Source: Anoplopoma fimbria (Eukaryota > Chordata > Actinopteri > Perciformes > Anoplopomatidae). From it: a stretch of DNA of 64,000 bases. Positions 12,530-23,814 of the stretch are shown here, one piece after another; position 1 is the first letter of the stretch, and every line of letters begins with the position of its first letter. The stretch lies in assembly GCF_027596085.1 (NCBI RefSeq), contig NC_072466.1, positions 23,525,613-23,589,612 of the forward strand. Reading direction: 5' to 3'. Position numbers and translations under genes: made by a program. The notes below the pieces were generated by a model that saw only the letters and a program-made list of their open reading frames with translations, was not told the origin of the DNA and made no database searches.

Positions 12530-14929
12530 ATAGTATACAATCATATTTATTATTTCCATGCATCTATGGATAACACACAAGTTTTCTCTTAACTGTCTTC
12601 TGCCTTAACTATAGTAGCTATAGAAAAGGGACATCTGTCCAACAAAGCAGGCGTCACTAGACCATATATCTTGTTTATTTCCTCTCTAAACGCTTAAACA
12701 AAATCGTGTTTAGTTACTGAATGTGATGTACAGTAGAATAAAGGTGAAGCCGCTGTTTTGGGATCACCCGCCTGCTTCAGGTGTCGTCGGCAGATGTTCC
12801 ACAGTGTCTCACTGCTTTTTTTTCTTTTTACAGAATGATAATGATACACGTTTTTATTCGTGTGGATGGTGCCTTTTACTTTCTTTTTTTCTTTTTTTTT
12901 TTTAAGTCGTTTGCCTTCTGAATATGTCATGGGAATTTGTTCAGGGTTTTTTTATGTAATTTTTTATTTTGTTTGTTTGTTTTTTATATTTTCACCCCTC
13001 CCTCTGTCAGCTCTTTGGGTCGATCTAATGTCCTCTTCTCTCCTCATTACTATGTAGCATATTGTTATCTACGCAATGTGGAAAGCTTAGCAGCTAAATA
13101 TCCGTGTTTTATACTCCAGTCTGTTGTGTCTCTCTTTTCTCCTCTGATAGATATTGTCCTTACGCATTACCGACGTGCAAGTATGTTTTGAAATGCTGTA
13201 CATAAAAAGAAAAAACACATTTTAGAGAATTTCTCATTGAGATAAAATAACTGTCTTTTTAATGCACTGTTGTTGCTCAAATATTTAGTGGTAAATAAAA
13301 AGAAGTATTTAATGTTTTAAATATTTATTTTTATGTCTTGCTTTGGACACTAAAGTTCTGGCAGTGCTATGGAGGTGACAATGCTCTTCTGTGTGTGTGG
13401 TGCTCTCCGCTCACACCTCCTCCTTTTTGATAGTATTGCATGTGCCCGTCTTTTTTGTCCCCAATGGAGAACACAAGCTCACGTTGTCGCACACTCTCGA
13501 CGAGTTCAACCAGACAGACACTCCATCTGCAAACCGAAAAGTTTTCTGCAACGGATTCTAGCAGGTCTTGTTTCAAGCTCCTCGACGCAAAAAGTGTTCC
13601 CAGTATGATCCTCTATTCCACCAGAGCATCATTTTTTAAGTGGTTCCTTAATGGGGAAGCAAATGATGTGGTCAGACAGAATCCCAGTGTTCCCAAAGAC
13701 CCAAAAAACTTTGGGTTGGGTCGTCTGTCAACTCCTCTACACGCTCTCTGTATTTTGTGTGTTATGTGTGTGCGTGCACACAGGTTTGAAATATACACAC
13801 GGCCTAAATGTATTGTCTTTTCATAGAATTTATAGATAAGGCAGCAATAGATCAGCGCAGGAAAATCAAAATAAAGTTTATTTAGACCCTTATAGCAAAC
13901 TTTCACTGTACAAATGACTGTTAAATGAGAAAAAAAGTCATGTATATTTATTTTATATCCTCTATTATAATAAAAAACAAATCTCTTTGTTTGTCTCAAT
14001 CACTTTAACGTGTGCGGTTTAGTTGTTGCAGACAGCTGTTTGATCTGCATGAGCGGGCTGCAGCCGAGGATCCACTGCAGCCAACCAGAGTGTTGATGAT
14101 CTGGTTCACCACTTGATGTCACCCAAGAATGACTGATTCTGAGTCAATACAGCACAGTCCTCTTTTAAAGGCTGATTAGGAAAACTGCTTTCAGAATGTC
14201 ATCTTATACTTTAAAGGACCATTGCATGTTTGTTTTTGGTAGATGTTATATTTTCTACTAAAGATCAACTTACTAGCTTTTTGGTACTTTCAACTGCTGA
14301 CTCAAGTCATCACATGAGCCTCCACCACTCCGATACCATAAGGGGCAAATGTGATTTTGTTTGTGGTGGTCACAGCATTAAAAAGTGACATTAAGCATAA
14401 ATCATTTAAAAAATGTAACGGCTATATCTCAGTCCAAATAATTCATCCCTCTCTATTACTCTCTATTAGTAACGAGCTAGATGTCATCAAATAATTATCC
14501 AGAATAACAAGGACATTTTTAATACATGGCCACATAAACCCAACTCAATGTATTTGGCTAGATACCCCAAGTGGGAAATGGTAGGGTTTTTTTGTATTTT
14601 TTGTACAAAATGTTAAATTTACTGTTCTCCTGAGAAGTCTTCCAGACAGTTATGGCTTAGAATACAAATAGAGGAAGGTAGTCTATCACAGGGGATATTT
14701 AGTTGTCTTAATATTTTTGTCATATTATATGAGATCCATGGTTAAAGCAAATAAAGGGTAACTTCAATATTTATATATACTTGGACCATATTGGGACAAC
14801 ATTTTTTGAAATCAGTCCAGTGTTAAGTAAGTAAGAAAGACAGAAAAATGTATTTATATAACGCTTCTCACAAGCTGTCACAAAGTGTACTGAAGGAGAA
14901 CGCTGCAGATGGCAGAAGCTAAACGAGCC

Positions 14930-15400
14930 GCAATATAATCGCCCGTGGCAACCCTTCTCCGCCAATGTACCGCCACTAAAAGTGGTTGTATTTGCCACTG
15001 ACAGGCTGATGTTGTTATAATAAGTGTATTACAACATTATGGAAAGAACCCTACAGAGAAATAAAAACCTTTTTCTTTACCTCTGAACTCTGACAACACC
15101 GTCACTCCTCTCTACAACTCTAACTAACGTTTCTGTCACTGTCTACCAGGAACAAGTCACATGACCAAACAGACTGGATGAAGGGAAAGGTAAAGAAAAA
15201 AGGTTTTATTTCTCAGTATGGTTCTTTCCATAATGTTGTCATACACTTCTAATGACAATCTGAGCATCTCAGTGGCAAAAACAAGCACTTTTATTTGACG
15301 TACATTGACGGTAAGGAGTTGACCCGAGCGGTTTCATTGCAGCGTTCTCGTTTAATGAAACTGCTGCCCCCTTTAGTCACTTAAATAAAAAATACACGGG
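14930..15400. mobile_element. Foldback/MITE-like inverted repeat
   Basis: The left arm (about 14965-15080) reads AAAGTGGTTGTATTTGCCACTGACAGGCTGA, then ACAACATTATGGAAAGAACC, then GAGAAATAAAAACC. It is matched inverted in the right arm (about 15195-15300), which reads GGTTTTATTTCTCAGTATGGTTCTTTCCATAATGTTGT, then TCAGTGGCAAAAACAAGCACTTTT. The spacer is about 115 bp. A second copy of the right half lies at 54240-54465. There is no coding capacity, so it is probably a non-autonomous DNA element. Confidence 0.7.
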
Positions 15401-15719
15401 AAAGTAGTGTTGAAGTTACCCTCTAAACCAAATATTCCTTCAGATTCACAAACTGGAGACAGAAGATGGGACATATGACAAAGATATCACAAACACAACA
15501 TGTAACAGCAGAGCCTACACATAGCTGTACATTCTCAAAGACTTAAACACTGCGTGTCTGCACCCTGCTACTGATCCTATTGGTGTCTAAAGGTTACACA
15601 CACACACACACACTCATTACACAGGAGTGAATGTGTCTGGCTGATTCCAGCACTTATATCCACCATCAAGACATTCCACAGGATGCGTCAACTCAAGTGA
15701 GCGCTGCATTCAGCTCTCT

Positions 15720-16010
15720 TTATGGGGCTGGTGGTTTTGACAAGTGAAACCAGTGCGGGCAAGCTGAGACTTGGCACCGGCCTCGTGAGTTCTGGCAGAG
15801 CTCGTTGGAACGACGGCCCCCTCGGCCCGCAGCGTTGCTGCCGCCACTTGGGGGGGAAATTTATTGACTTGGAGGGAGCTCAGCAGAATGCGTTAACGGA
15901 GATGATCCCATTTCCTACTCGGCCTCCGGGTGTTGCAGCTCGGGGTCGGGCTCCCTGGGAACAAGCACCCCAGGCGTATAGAACATCACCATGACAAGCA
16001 GCCGCGTCAC
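15720..16010. promoter_or_regulatory. GC-rich islet of unknown function
   Basis: About 290 bp clearly richer in G+C and CpG than the flanking DNA (for example GGAACGACGGCCCCCTCGG and GCAGCTCGGGGTCGGG). It contains AAATTTATTGAC and TGCGTTAACGG. No TSS motif or supported exon was found, and open frames on both strands are short. It could be an enhancer, a gene relic or a short CpG island. Confidence 0.3.
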
Positions 16011-16470
16011 ACTGGATGATCAACAGTAGACAGAGACCAGGGTGTCGCTGCACTTCACCGTTTTTGTTACTGCCACTTCGTTGCTTGTCATACCAGCGCT
16101 GTAAAAGATAAATGGCTCTAAACACGTCCGGAGGGTTCCATTAGTCCTGGAAAGGAACGCTCTGGTACAATTTTGTTTGGTTGCTTTTATCCATAACTCC
16201 ATTTATTACGCCGGCATGCAGGTACATGCAACTAACACAACGTAGCATGACATACCATGATATGACTGAGGTTAAGAAGCATGACATGATACAACCTGAT
16301 GTAATAGGGCATCAAATCCACGTCATTCCAACAACACATACTTTAATCTAACTGGTTAGTCGTCTCAAATAATAGAAAGAAGAACATAACAGATGTATTA
16401 AAGGCCCCAGACAGCAATTCAAATACATGCCCAGCCATATTCGGTATGTTTCTTTCTCCCCCCCACCCCC

Positions 16471-16499
16471 AAAAACAACAACAACAACAACAACAACAA
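16471..16499. repeat. (AAC)n microsatellite
   Basis: (ACA)n immediately after a C-rich tract. Confidence 0.9.
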
Positions 16500-17517
16500 T
16501 GTGTTACTGCAATGATGGAAATCTTTAGAAATGTGAAATGAATACTTGATTGTTTATTATTTTTTGTAAAGGCTCAGTTATTTCCTAAGACTGCAGGGCA
16601 CTGTAGCTTTTGGCAAATTATACTCAAACCTGAGGAAATAGTGCATTTATTGGGGACTATTTTCAGCGGCGGATTCATCCACAATTGGTATTTTAGTGGT
16701 AATTTGTGGCAGCACGACGGTGTATGTGGGATTTAGTCACAGCAAACTACAGTGTGTGTTCATGGAAATGAAGGATCAAGTGCAACATTCTGGCTCACTG
16801 ATGTGTTTTTAATAGTTTTTGGACAACAATGGAGCTTGGCATAGAGGAAGAATATATTTCAGGCTTTGATACAAAAGTAATAATTGTAAGTAGATACTTT
16901 CACTGTTAATTTGGGTCTAATTTTGGGTCTCTGACAGAAAAAGGTAGAAAAAACGCTTCAGAAGTGCAGTACGTTTACTTTATCCTGAAAAGTAAACATA
17001 CATTAGCACAGTACTTTCGGATCCCTGAGCTAAAGGAACAGTTGCTGTCCGTCCACAGTGAGACACTTTGTATTCCAGTGAACGGGGAGAACTGCAGTAT
17101 AAGTAGACATCAGACAGACTGATGCCATCATGGCAGTAAAATAACCTGCATATCACATACAATGGTGGTAGGATATAAATATGGGTGGTTGAATAGATGC
17201 ATGGCTTATCTGTCACGCTAAAGTGAGCGTAGACACCCATATTTACTATTTACATTTACACATTAGATTAATTTCACTAAATAACTTCCTCTATCACATT
17301 TCAGAATAAAACTCTTATTATTTTCTGGGATTTAGTGAATGTTATTCAAACATAAACTACTCAGATTTTTTTTTTTTTGCATTTGTAAAGATTTAAACAT
17401 GGGTTAATTTCTTTACTGGAGGGTTATTTGGGGTACATTGTGTGTTTACAGTAATACAGTACCAGTCGCCACTTCTGACTCTTGGCGTGGGATGTTAGAC
17501 TGATGTCTTGGTCTTGT

Positions 17518-17578
17518 CCTCCTCCCTCTCCTCCTCCTCCTCCTCCTCCTCCTCCTCCTCCTCCCTCCTCCTCCTCCC
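17518..17578. repeat. (TCC)n microsatellite
   Basis: A CCT/TCC triplet tract of about 60 bp, a polypurine-polypyrimidine sequence. Confidence 0.9.
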
Positions 17579-18229
17579 CAGACTCAGTTGTGTGGTGGAG
17601 TCAGTGTTTGTGCCAAAACTGTAGAATCTGGATGAGTAGAATGGTCCACTTATTGTCCTTGAAATTAAAATCAATCAATCATTGTCCACAGTCACTTGGA
17701 GATTACTGTTAGCCTTTTTGTTAAGCTGTTGGAAAGAAAAAGGGGGTTGTCTTTTTACACTCCCAAAAAAAGAGAGAATGAATGTCAAGCTGATTACAAA
17801 TGACTTTTGTGTTCAAATTCAAGAGCCTTACATCTTAATAACTGCACTAAAGTTAAACATTTACCACATTATCTACTACGCTTATGTACCCTTGCTGCCT
17901 TCAAATGGGGTCTTGTTTGCCGGGTCACGACCTCATATGTGGAAATTTTCTGAAAGCTTACTTCACTTGTTGATTCTTTACCTCTTCATCACTCTTTTTC
18001 TCAATCATGCTACCATACTATTTAGTTTGTCCCGATTCAAACTATGTCAAATGCAGTATGCACAAAACTACCAGGATGTTCCACTGCATCCAGTCACATT
18101 TTAGCCAGCACACTTTTCTGGCTAATCTGACCCCAAATATATATCCCTGCGCAGCCAATATGTGAGCAAGAGGGTCAAGGTAAAAGGTGCAATATTATGA
18201 TGAAGAAGTATGTCCCAGTGGAATGCATA

Positions 18230-18520
18230 ATGCACGCAGAAGTACATAATAGTCAGAGGATCACCAAAGTTCTAACAATGTGAGAAAAACCTGAGGGGAG
18301 CATGAACATCTCAACCATATTTCATAGAAATACATAAAATGTCACAAAAAAACACAAACGCCAATCTCCCTCCGACAAAGGATTACCAAAGTCCGTATGA
18401 TTCATCCTCTGGAGAGCATGAATACCCATAGTAAATTTCATGGCAATCTGGGCCAAAGTGGTGAGCTATAATGATCCATAGAGCCACACCGCTAACGTGG
18501 CTAAAATTTGTGTGAAGAAA
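18230..18520 (+). repeat. Eroded percomorph repeat
   Basis: Contains TTCATCCTCTGGAGAGCATGAAT, TTTCATGGCAATCTG, CAAAGTGGTGAG and ATAGAGCCACACCGCTAACGTGGCTAAAA. The same ordered string set appears at 21395-21530. This is a very common dispersed repeat in percomorph genomes. A second partial unit (GGATCACCAAAGTTCTAACA...GAGCATGAACATCTCAACC) precedes it near 18255-18330. Confidence 0.7.
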
Positions 18521-18671
18521 GTTCATAAGTTTCCATAATGATCTATTGGTCTAACACTGAAAACTACCTTCATTCTAAACTTCCTCAAGCTCCGATCCAC
18601 ACTCTATAATGCCATTGCCATAATGGTCGCCATTTGAGCTGCAGCTCAACGTGTCTTTTCTATCCACTGCA

Positions 18672-19088
18672 GCTCTGAGCGGGGAAAAGAGCCGGGCCCA
18701 TCCACGGAGTGTCAGTTTGACCTTAAGGGTAGGAGATCGGTGTCTGGAGCTCCGCCATCACACCACTCACTCCCAGTCGGCCTCCAACCGCAGCTCGATG
18801 CTTACACTCCACAGACCTTGACATTTCAATTGCCTCTCAGTAATAAACTCTCTGCTCCGCTCGAAAACAGGCTCTCGGTTGTGTTTGTATCATTATTTGT
18901 TAACCTCCTAATGAGTCCAGTGCAGTTCTATAGTTCCACAGTATTTTTTGCAAGATTTTTCTTAGACGCCACCAGATTGGTTGATGGCATATCTCTATGT
19001 ATTATATTATTTTTTTTAACCTTAAAAATTTCAGGAAACCAGCCTGTTAGATGAAAACCTGAAATATTGTACATGACAAAAATAAAAC
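18672..19088 (+). other. Possible terminal exon of an unidentified transcript
   Basis: After a good acceptor (TCTTTTCTATCCACTGCAG ending near 18671) the frame TCT GAG CGG GGA... stays open for about 127 codons to a stop at 19052-19054. It begins SERGKEPGPSTECQFDLKGR. The A-rich AAAAATAAAACATT with AATAAA lies about 30 nt after the stop. The second half of the frame is hydrophobic and looks like translated 3' UTR. I do not recognise the protein and cannot find a partner exon, so this may be chance. Confidence 0.2.
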
Positions 19089-21379
19089 ATTAAAAATATA
19101 CTTCACTAGAAAATCGTATGTGTCTTTTAGCATTGCTTGCTTATATATAATCAAGACGCTGAACCATATTATATCACATCTAAAATTGGATAATTATTTT
19201 AATATTTTTTCATAAACTTGGCGATGTACTTTTGATCAGTTGTAACTGTGTGCTAATTGAATTATTCATAGTTTTGGGATGTTGAGCACCCTGGGAATGG
19301 AAGGTTTAAAGCCTGTTGGTATACAAAGCACAATTAACCATTTCTAAACATTTTGACCTTACAAACCCTGGATCGAAGCGTCCGAGTCAGTGTGATAAAA
19401 TCAATGTTTTCATATGTCCCTTTTGTAACTCCCCTCTCTCTGCTCCCCCCCTGTCCCTTCACAAGACTGTGTGGAGCTTGTTAGCACTGGCTGCATGTAG
19501 CCACGCGGGCGAGCACAGTTAAAGTTTGCTTTAAGAGGGAAATAATGACCGGAGGAGCAAGCTGCAGAGCTAAATCTAAACTGCTGACCCATGACAGGCT
19601 GTCCTCGGACCGTGAGAAACGGGCCTCTTTCCATGCCAAGAATGTGGGTGGCCCGGCGCTTCTATCTGAGGAGTGTGGGCCAGTTGCAGCACTGGAGCGC
19701 AACAGCAGGTTTCTTGTTTTTAATGTCTGATTTCTCTGCTGCGCAATGTCATTCTTGTTATCTTGTGTCCATGTGCAGCACGCACACAGGGAAATGGAGT
19801 TGTGTCCACTTCCATTTGTTAGGCATCTTGTGAAATGTGAGCAAAAACTGGAGAAAATGCAACCACATTCACGAGAATCACTGGAAATGATTGAAAAATT
19901 TGATTCCCCTGCCTTTCTTTTGTTGTTTTGCTGATTCACTGGCCTGACACATAAACCACACACACACATACCACTAGCACAGCACAAAGTGTATAAGGCA
20001 TTGTGCATAGTGATGAATACTCACAGAGCATAAGAGGCTGCACTGTACTGTCAGTTCGCAGCTCGCACTGAAGGGGATTTCAGCTCCCTCCGGGGCTTCA
20101 AACCCAGGAGTCAAAGGGGTCAGGGTCTGCGCAAGATAGCAGGGGGGGCCACGGTTTGTGTGTGAGTCACTGCATTACGCCGACACACGAGACGCCATAT
20201 GTCTTCCCACCCAGGTCAGTGAAGAACAAATGCACCGTCCTTTTTGCAGAAGAGTTCCCACAAGCGTGTGTTGTCTCACTGCGGGGCAAGAAGCTGTTCA
20301 ATTATGTAGTAAAAGAAAAAAAGAAAAAAATGGGTCACCTGTTGAAGCCCCAGGCAGAATTAAAAAAATATATAGTGTCTTATTTCAAAAAGCGAGTGCT
20401 TCTGAAAATGGATGGTTCTTCCTGGAGGACATAGTGATTTCTTGGTGGGCAGGAAAAAAGTCTTGACCTTTGTGATGTGACATCAAAACCCCTCAACCGA
20501 TACCAATCCCATAACTCTGAAGGCACAGCAATTTATTACAAAAAACATACTTTTATGGTATAACAAAAATTCACCGTTGTAGGGCTTTTATTCTCATAAC
20601 AACAATGGCACTACCACTATTAGTCCGATCTCATTCCCATCAGATTTCCCCTTTAAATTTGTAGTAGAACTGCTTTATGGTGTGTTTTAATTGTAATATG
20701 TGAGAAAAATGTAACCACAAAACATATTTCAGGTTGATTTTGAAAGTTAATGCTGGATCTTTGAATATTTTACCAGTAAAATCCACTAACTCAAAGTCCA
20801 CCCACTATTTTTGTTGTTGCTTTCAACGGCGTCTCATGGTCATCCTTGGTAGGTGTTAAGAAGGTTTAATGTTCACCATGTTCCCTCACTTCTGTCCATA
20901 AAACACTTGCCTTTTATTTCAGTGAAAAATATATTTGTGCGTTAAGAAAGGTCAGTAAAGGCGTCTTCGGTTTACAGGTTTGGAAAACGAGGGTCTTTGC
21001 TGTATTTTCCACTCTGGATCCCCCAGCTGTCCTAAACGGCTCCCACCTAGACAAGAAAGCTAAAGTTGCTATCGTTAGATCTTTTTTCAGGTACACAAAC
21101 TGATTTTTTTGTAACAAAACTGGGAGCTGCATAGTGATGTTTATTTTTGTCTGGTCTCCATATGAGGACAATTGTTGTACAGTTCTTGAAATTCCAAAAT
21201 GTCTTTGTCGTCAATCTTTCGGTTGCTGCGTTTGTCCGCCATTGGCTGCACCGACAACGGTCAGCGCAACTCGGGGTCAAAGTTCGAACAAATTTCAACT
21301 TTCGGAAACCCTCGTCTCAGTGCAAAGCAAAGCAGCACAAACAGTGCACATGGAGGAGCCACCCAAAAAAAATAAAAAG

Positions 21380-21530
21380 TTTAGTACAGCAGGTCAAGTG
21401 TCATCCTCTGGGAAACATGAATGTCTGTGCAAAGTTTCATGACAACCCATCCAATAGCTTTGGAGCAAAGTGGTGGACTGAGACACATCGCTATCCTAAT
21501 AGAGCCACGCCGCTAGCGTGACTAAAAATA
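21380..21530 (+). repeat. Percomorph repeat, second copy
   Basis: The strings GTCATCCTCTGGGAAACATGAATGTCTGTGC, TTTCATGACAACCCATCCAATAG, AAAGTGGTGGACTGA and GAGCCACGCCGCTAGCGTGACTAAAAA occur in the same order as in the copy at 18230-18520. Confidence 0.75.
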
Positions 21531-22572
21531 AAAACTGAATACTAAAAACAAAAGAAATAACATATAATGATGGAAAAGTAAAAACACACTCTGCACTGAT
21601 GCACTTTCAATTGCTACCTGACAGCCTTTCCCCGGCCTAAGTGGTCGAGCAAAGTGTGTTTACGCTTCTCCAATGAGGGAACACATCGTGATTGTTCTTC
21701 ACTTGCCAGATTTCAAACACTTACCCCTTTTGACACTCGGACTGAAGCATTCCTGCACTGCAGAGAGTACTGCAGCAAGTCCTACGGTCAGAAGTTGAAA
21801 TACAGACGACGACATGCAGTCATGCACACATTTAGATTTTCCAAGTCTTGTTTGTCCATAATCTGTTTGCAGGCCTCTGGAGGCAACAGGGCTCAGAATG
21901 CACACAGTCATCTCTAACTGCCTCGTAACAAACAACATTTTGCATGTTCATGTTTTACCAATCGACAGCAAAGGCAGGAGCTCTGCAAAGGTTGGTTCAA
22001 TTCTCCCAGGACATTGCGCTAACAGGTTGCTGTAAATGAAACAGCTTTGTATTTCACACTCGAGTATGAAATGGGTTGTTTTCTTTGGGTGGGGAAGTGT
22101 TCATACCCGACACTCAAATTTAATTTTGTCAAAATATAGCATCTGCAAGGTGTCAATAAGTGATAACAGGAAGCTGCTTTCCAACAGGTATTTAGTGAGG
22201 GGGATGATTTTTTTTTTGTTAATTCCTGCCCAAAATTGTCTACACTCTGACACTCTGACTAATTGACTGCACTTAGATGCATGTCAATGTGAATAACAGT
22301 GGTGTAATAAATGAGTAATTTTATATTAATATAGTAGCCTTTTTCATTGACAATGTTGTCTTTGTCCCCTTTGAGGAGTTGGACCAAAGCAGGCAGCTAT
22401 CACACCACTTGCACAGTTTTTTATTCCAGAAATCTAAAAAAAATGATCTGAATATTGTTTAGTTTTTTCATTTTCTAGCATCTTCTGCAGCAGTAGCACG
22501 GTGCTCAGCTCATTTTGCAATATCAACTCTCTCCTCCCTCTGCACAACTGTGTGAAACTTAAAAAAGAAAAA

Positions 22573-22612
22573 AGAAGAAGAAGAAGAAGAAGAAGAAGGA
22601 GAAGAAGAAAAA
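22573..22612. repeat. (GAA)n microsatellite
   Basis: (AAG)n of about 40 bp with one GGA interruption, directly upstream of the CpG-rich promoter. Confidence 0.9.
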
Positions 22613-22624
22613 AAACCCCAGCTC

Positions 22625-22760
22625 TTCCTCTCGCGATAGTAGCTTGCATATGCAGCCGCCATATTCTGTGACAGTATTTTGATTCGTATCTGCTGGAAGT
22701 GAGCAAAAAGAGAAAAGTGAAGGGCTGTCGAGGGGAGGGGGGGGCGAAGAAGAGGAGCTG
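22625..22760 (+). promoter_or_regulatory. tab2: Putative TAB2 core promoter region
   Basis: CpG density rises sharply from about 22625. Visible motifs are CTCTCGCGAT (22628-22637), like the TCTCGCGA promoter element, and GCCGCCATATTC (22655-22666), a good YY1-type site. Both motifs are typical of TATA-less housekeeping promoters close to the start site. No TATA box is seen. Assignment to TAB2 is by position and strand only. Confidence 0.55.
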
Positions 22761-22994
22761 TCAGAACGTTGTTCCCGAGTCTCTGTCAGACGGCGGAGAG
22801 CGGCTCGGTATCCCTCCCCTAGCGTTGTTCCGAGGACACTGAAGGCCCGGGCCTCGGCTCAGTTGGCTCTTCGGCTCCCTGCTAGTAGCTGGACTCCTCT
22901 CGGCTGATCCTCTCCCAGCTCCGCGGCCCTCCGGTGCTCCGGCGGCGGTGTCGGGTGTAGAAGCGGCCCAGGGAGCGGCGGCAGAGACGGGAAG
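22720..22994 (+). other. tab2: Putative TAB2 non-coding exon 1 (5' UTR)
   Basis: CpG-rich sequence ends at GACGGGAAG|GTGAGC, a near-perfect splice donor (GT at 22995). No long initiator frame runs through the donor, so it would be 5' UTR. The next + strand exon that can accept it is the one carrying the TAB2 initiator at 50546-50736. Vertebrate TAB2 genes are known for non-coding first exons and a long first intron. The 5' boundary is a guess. Confidence 0.5.
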
Positions 22995-23194
22995 GTGAGC
23001 TCCATAAAGTCACTCCACTCCGGCCAGTTAGCCGGAAGAATGCTGATTAAAACGGACATTACAAACACAAACACACATCTGAGCTCCTTGTGCGATAAAG
23101 GCTGTGTTAAGATACCGTCACATTCTGTGAGACAGAAAGCGGAGAGAGAAGAAAAAAAGTTTTCAAGATGTGGAAAAAGTTTTTCGTCCCAGCA

Positions 23195-23384
23195 GGCAGC
23201 AGCTAGCTGTGTTAGCAGCAGCTAGCTGTGTTAGCAGCAGCTAGCTGTGTTAGCAGCAGCTAGCTCTGTTAGCAGCAGCTAGCTCTGTTAGCAGCAGCTA
23301 GCTGTGTTAGCAGCAGCTAGCTCTGTTAGCAGCAGCTAGCTCTGTTAGCAGCAGCTAGCTCTGCTAGCAGCAGCTAGCTCTGTG
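23195..23384. repeat. 19-bp minisatellite, unit AGCAGCAGCTAGCTGTGTT
   Basis: About ten head-to-tail copies of a 19-bp unit with a G/C variant (CTGTGTT or CTCTGTT). Each copy contains the palindrome GCAGCTAGCTG-like core. It lies 200 bp downstream of the putative TAB2 exon 1 donor, at the edge of the CpG island. Confidence 0.95.
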
Positions 23385-23766
23385 TGTGTGGAGGCTGGAG
23401 GCGTCTCGGCCGCTGTGTTGCGTTTAAAACACGCGTTCACGTCCCTCCCGGGTCCGCTTTTAATGTGAATGTCTGTGGATACAAGTTACAGGTGTTTTAT
23501 GTTTGTGTGTTGCTTTAGCACAACGTTGGCTGACGCTACATGTTTTGTAGCCCATGTTAGCCTTCTGCTCTTTTTTTTCCATTGAGCAAGCCTGGTGGAT
23601 GGAAACGTTAAATCAGAAGCCTGCAGCTTCACTGGACCTCAGCCTCCAAACGAAGCCGTCAGCCCTCCATTAGTGTGTTATAACACTGAGACTATGTATG
23701 TCTGTAACGTGGAAAGCCTTCTCATAACAGCAGCGTTGACCCAACGTTACAGTGTGTGCGTCACTG

Positions 23767-23814
23767 CATGGATCATACATGGATCATACATGGATCATAC
23801 ATGGATCATACATG
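23767..23814. repeat. 11-bp tandem repeat, unit CATGGATCATA
   Basis: 4.4 perfect copies of CATGGATCATA. Confidence 0.95.

Larger units (their letters stand above)
8951..22690. other. CDK19-TAB2 intergenic region, no recognised gene
   Basis: About 13.7 kb between the CDK19 poly(A) signal and the putative TAB2 promoter. I found no conserved coding exon. It holds fragments of percomorph dispersed repeats (9335-9425, 9480-9520, 18230-18520, 21380-21530), a foldback repeat (14930-15400), an 11-bp minisatellite (10908-11028), several microsatellites and a GC-rich islet (15720-16010). There is also one candidate terminal exon of unknown origin (18672-19088). The rest is AT-rich single-copy-looking DNA in which I see nothing. 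Confidence 0.7.

Noticed and set aside
15880..16125. Minus-strand coding exon in the GC-rich islet
   Set aside because: Open frames are short and interrupted, no splice-consistent frame was found and no protein is recognised.
23195..23384. CRISPR-like array
   Set aside because: The units are contiguous with no unique spacers and the DNA is vertebrate. It is a minisatellite.
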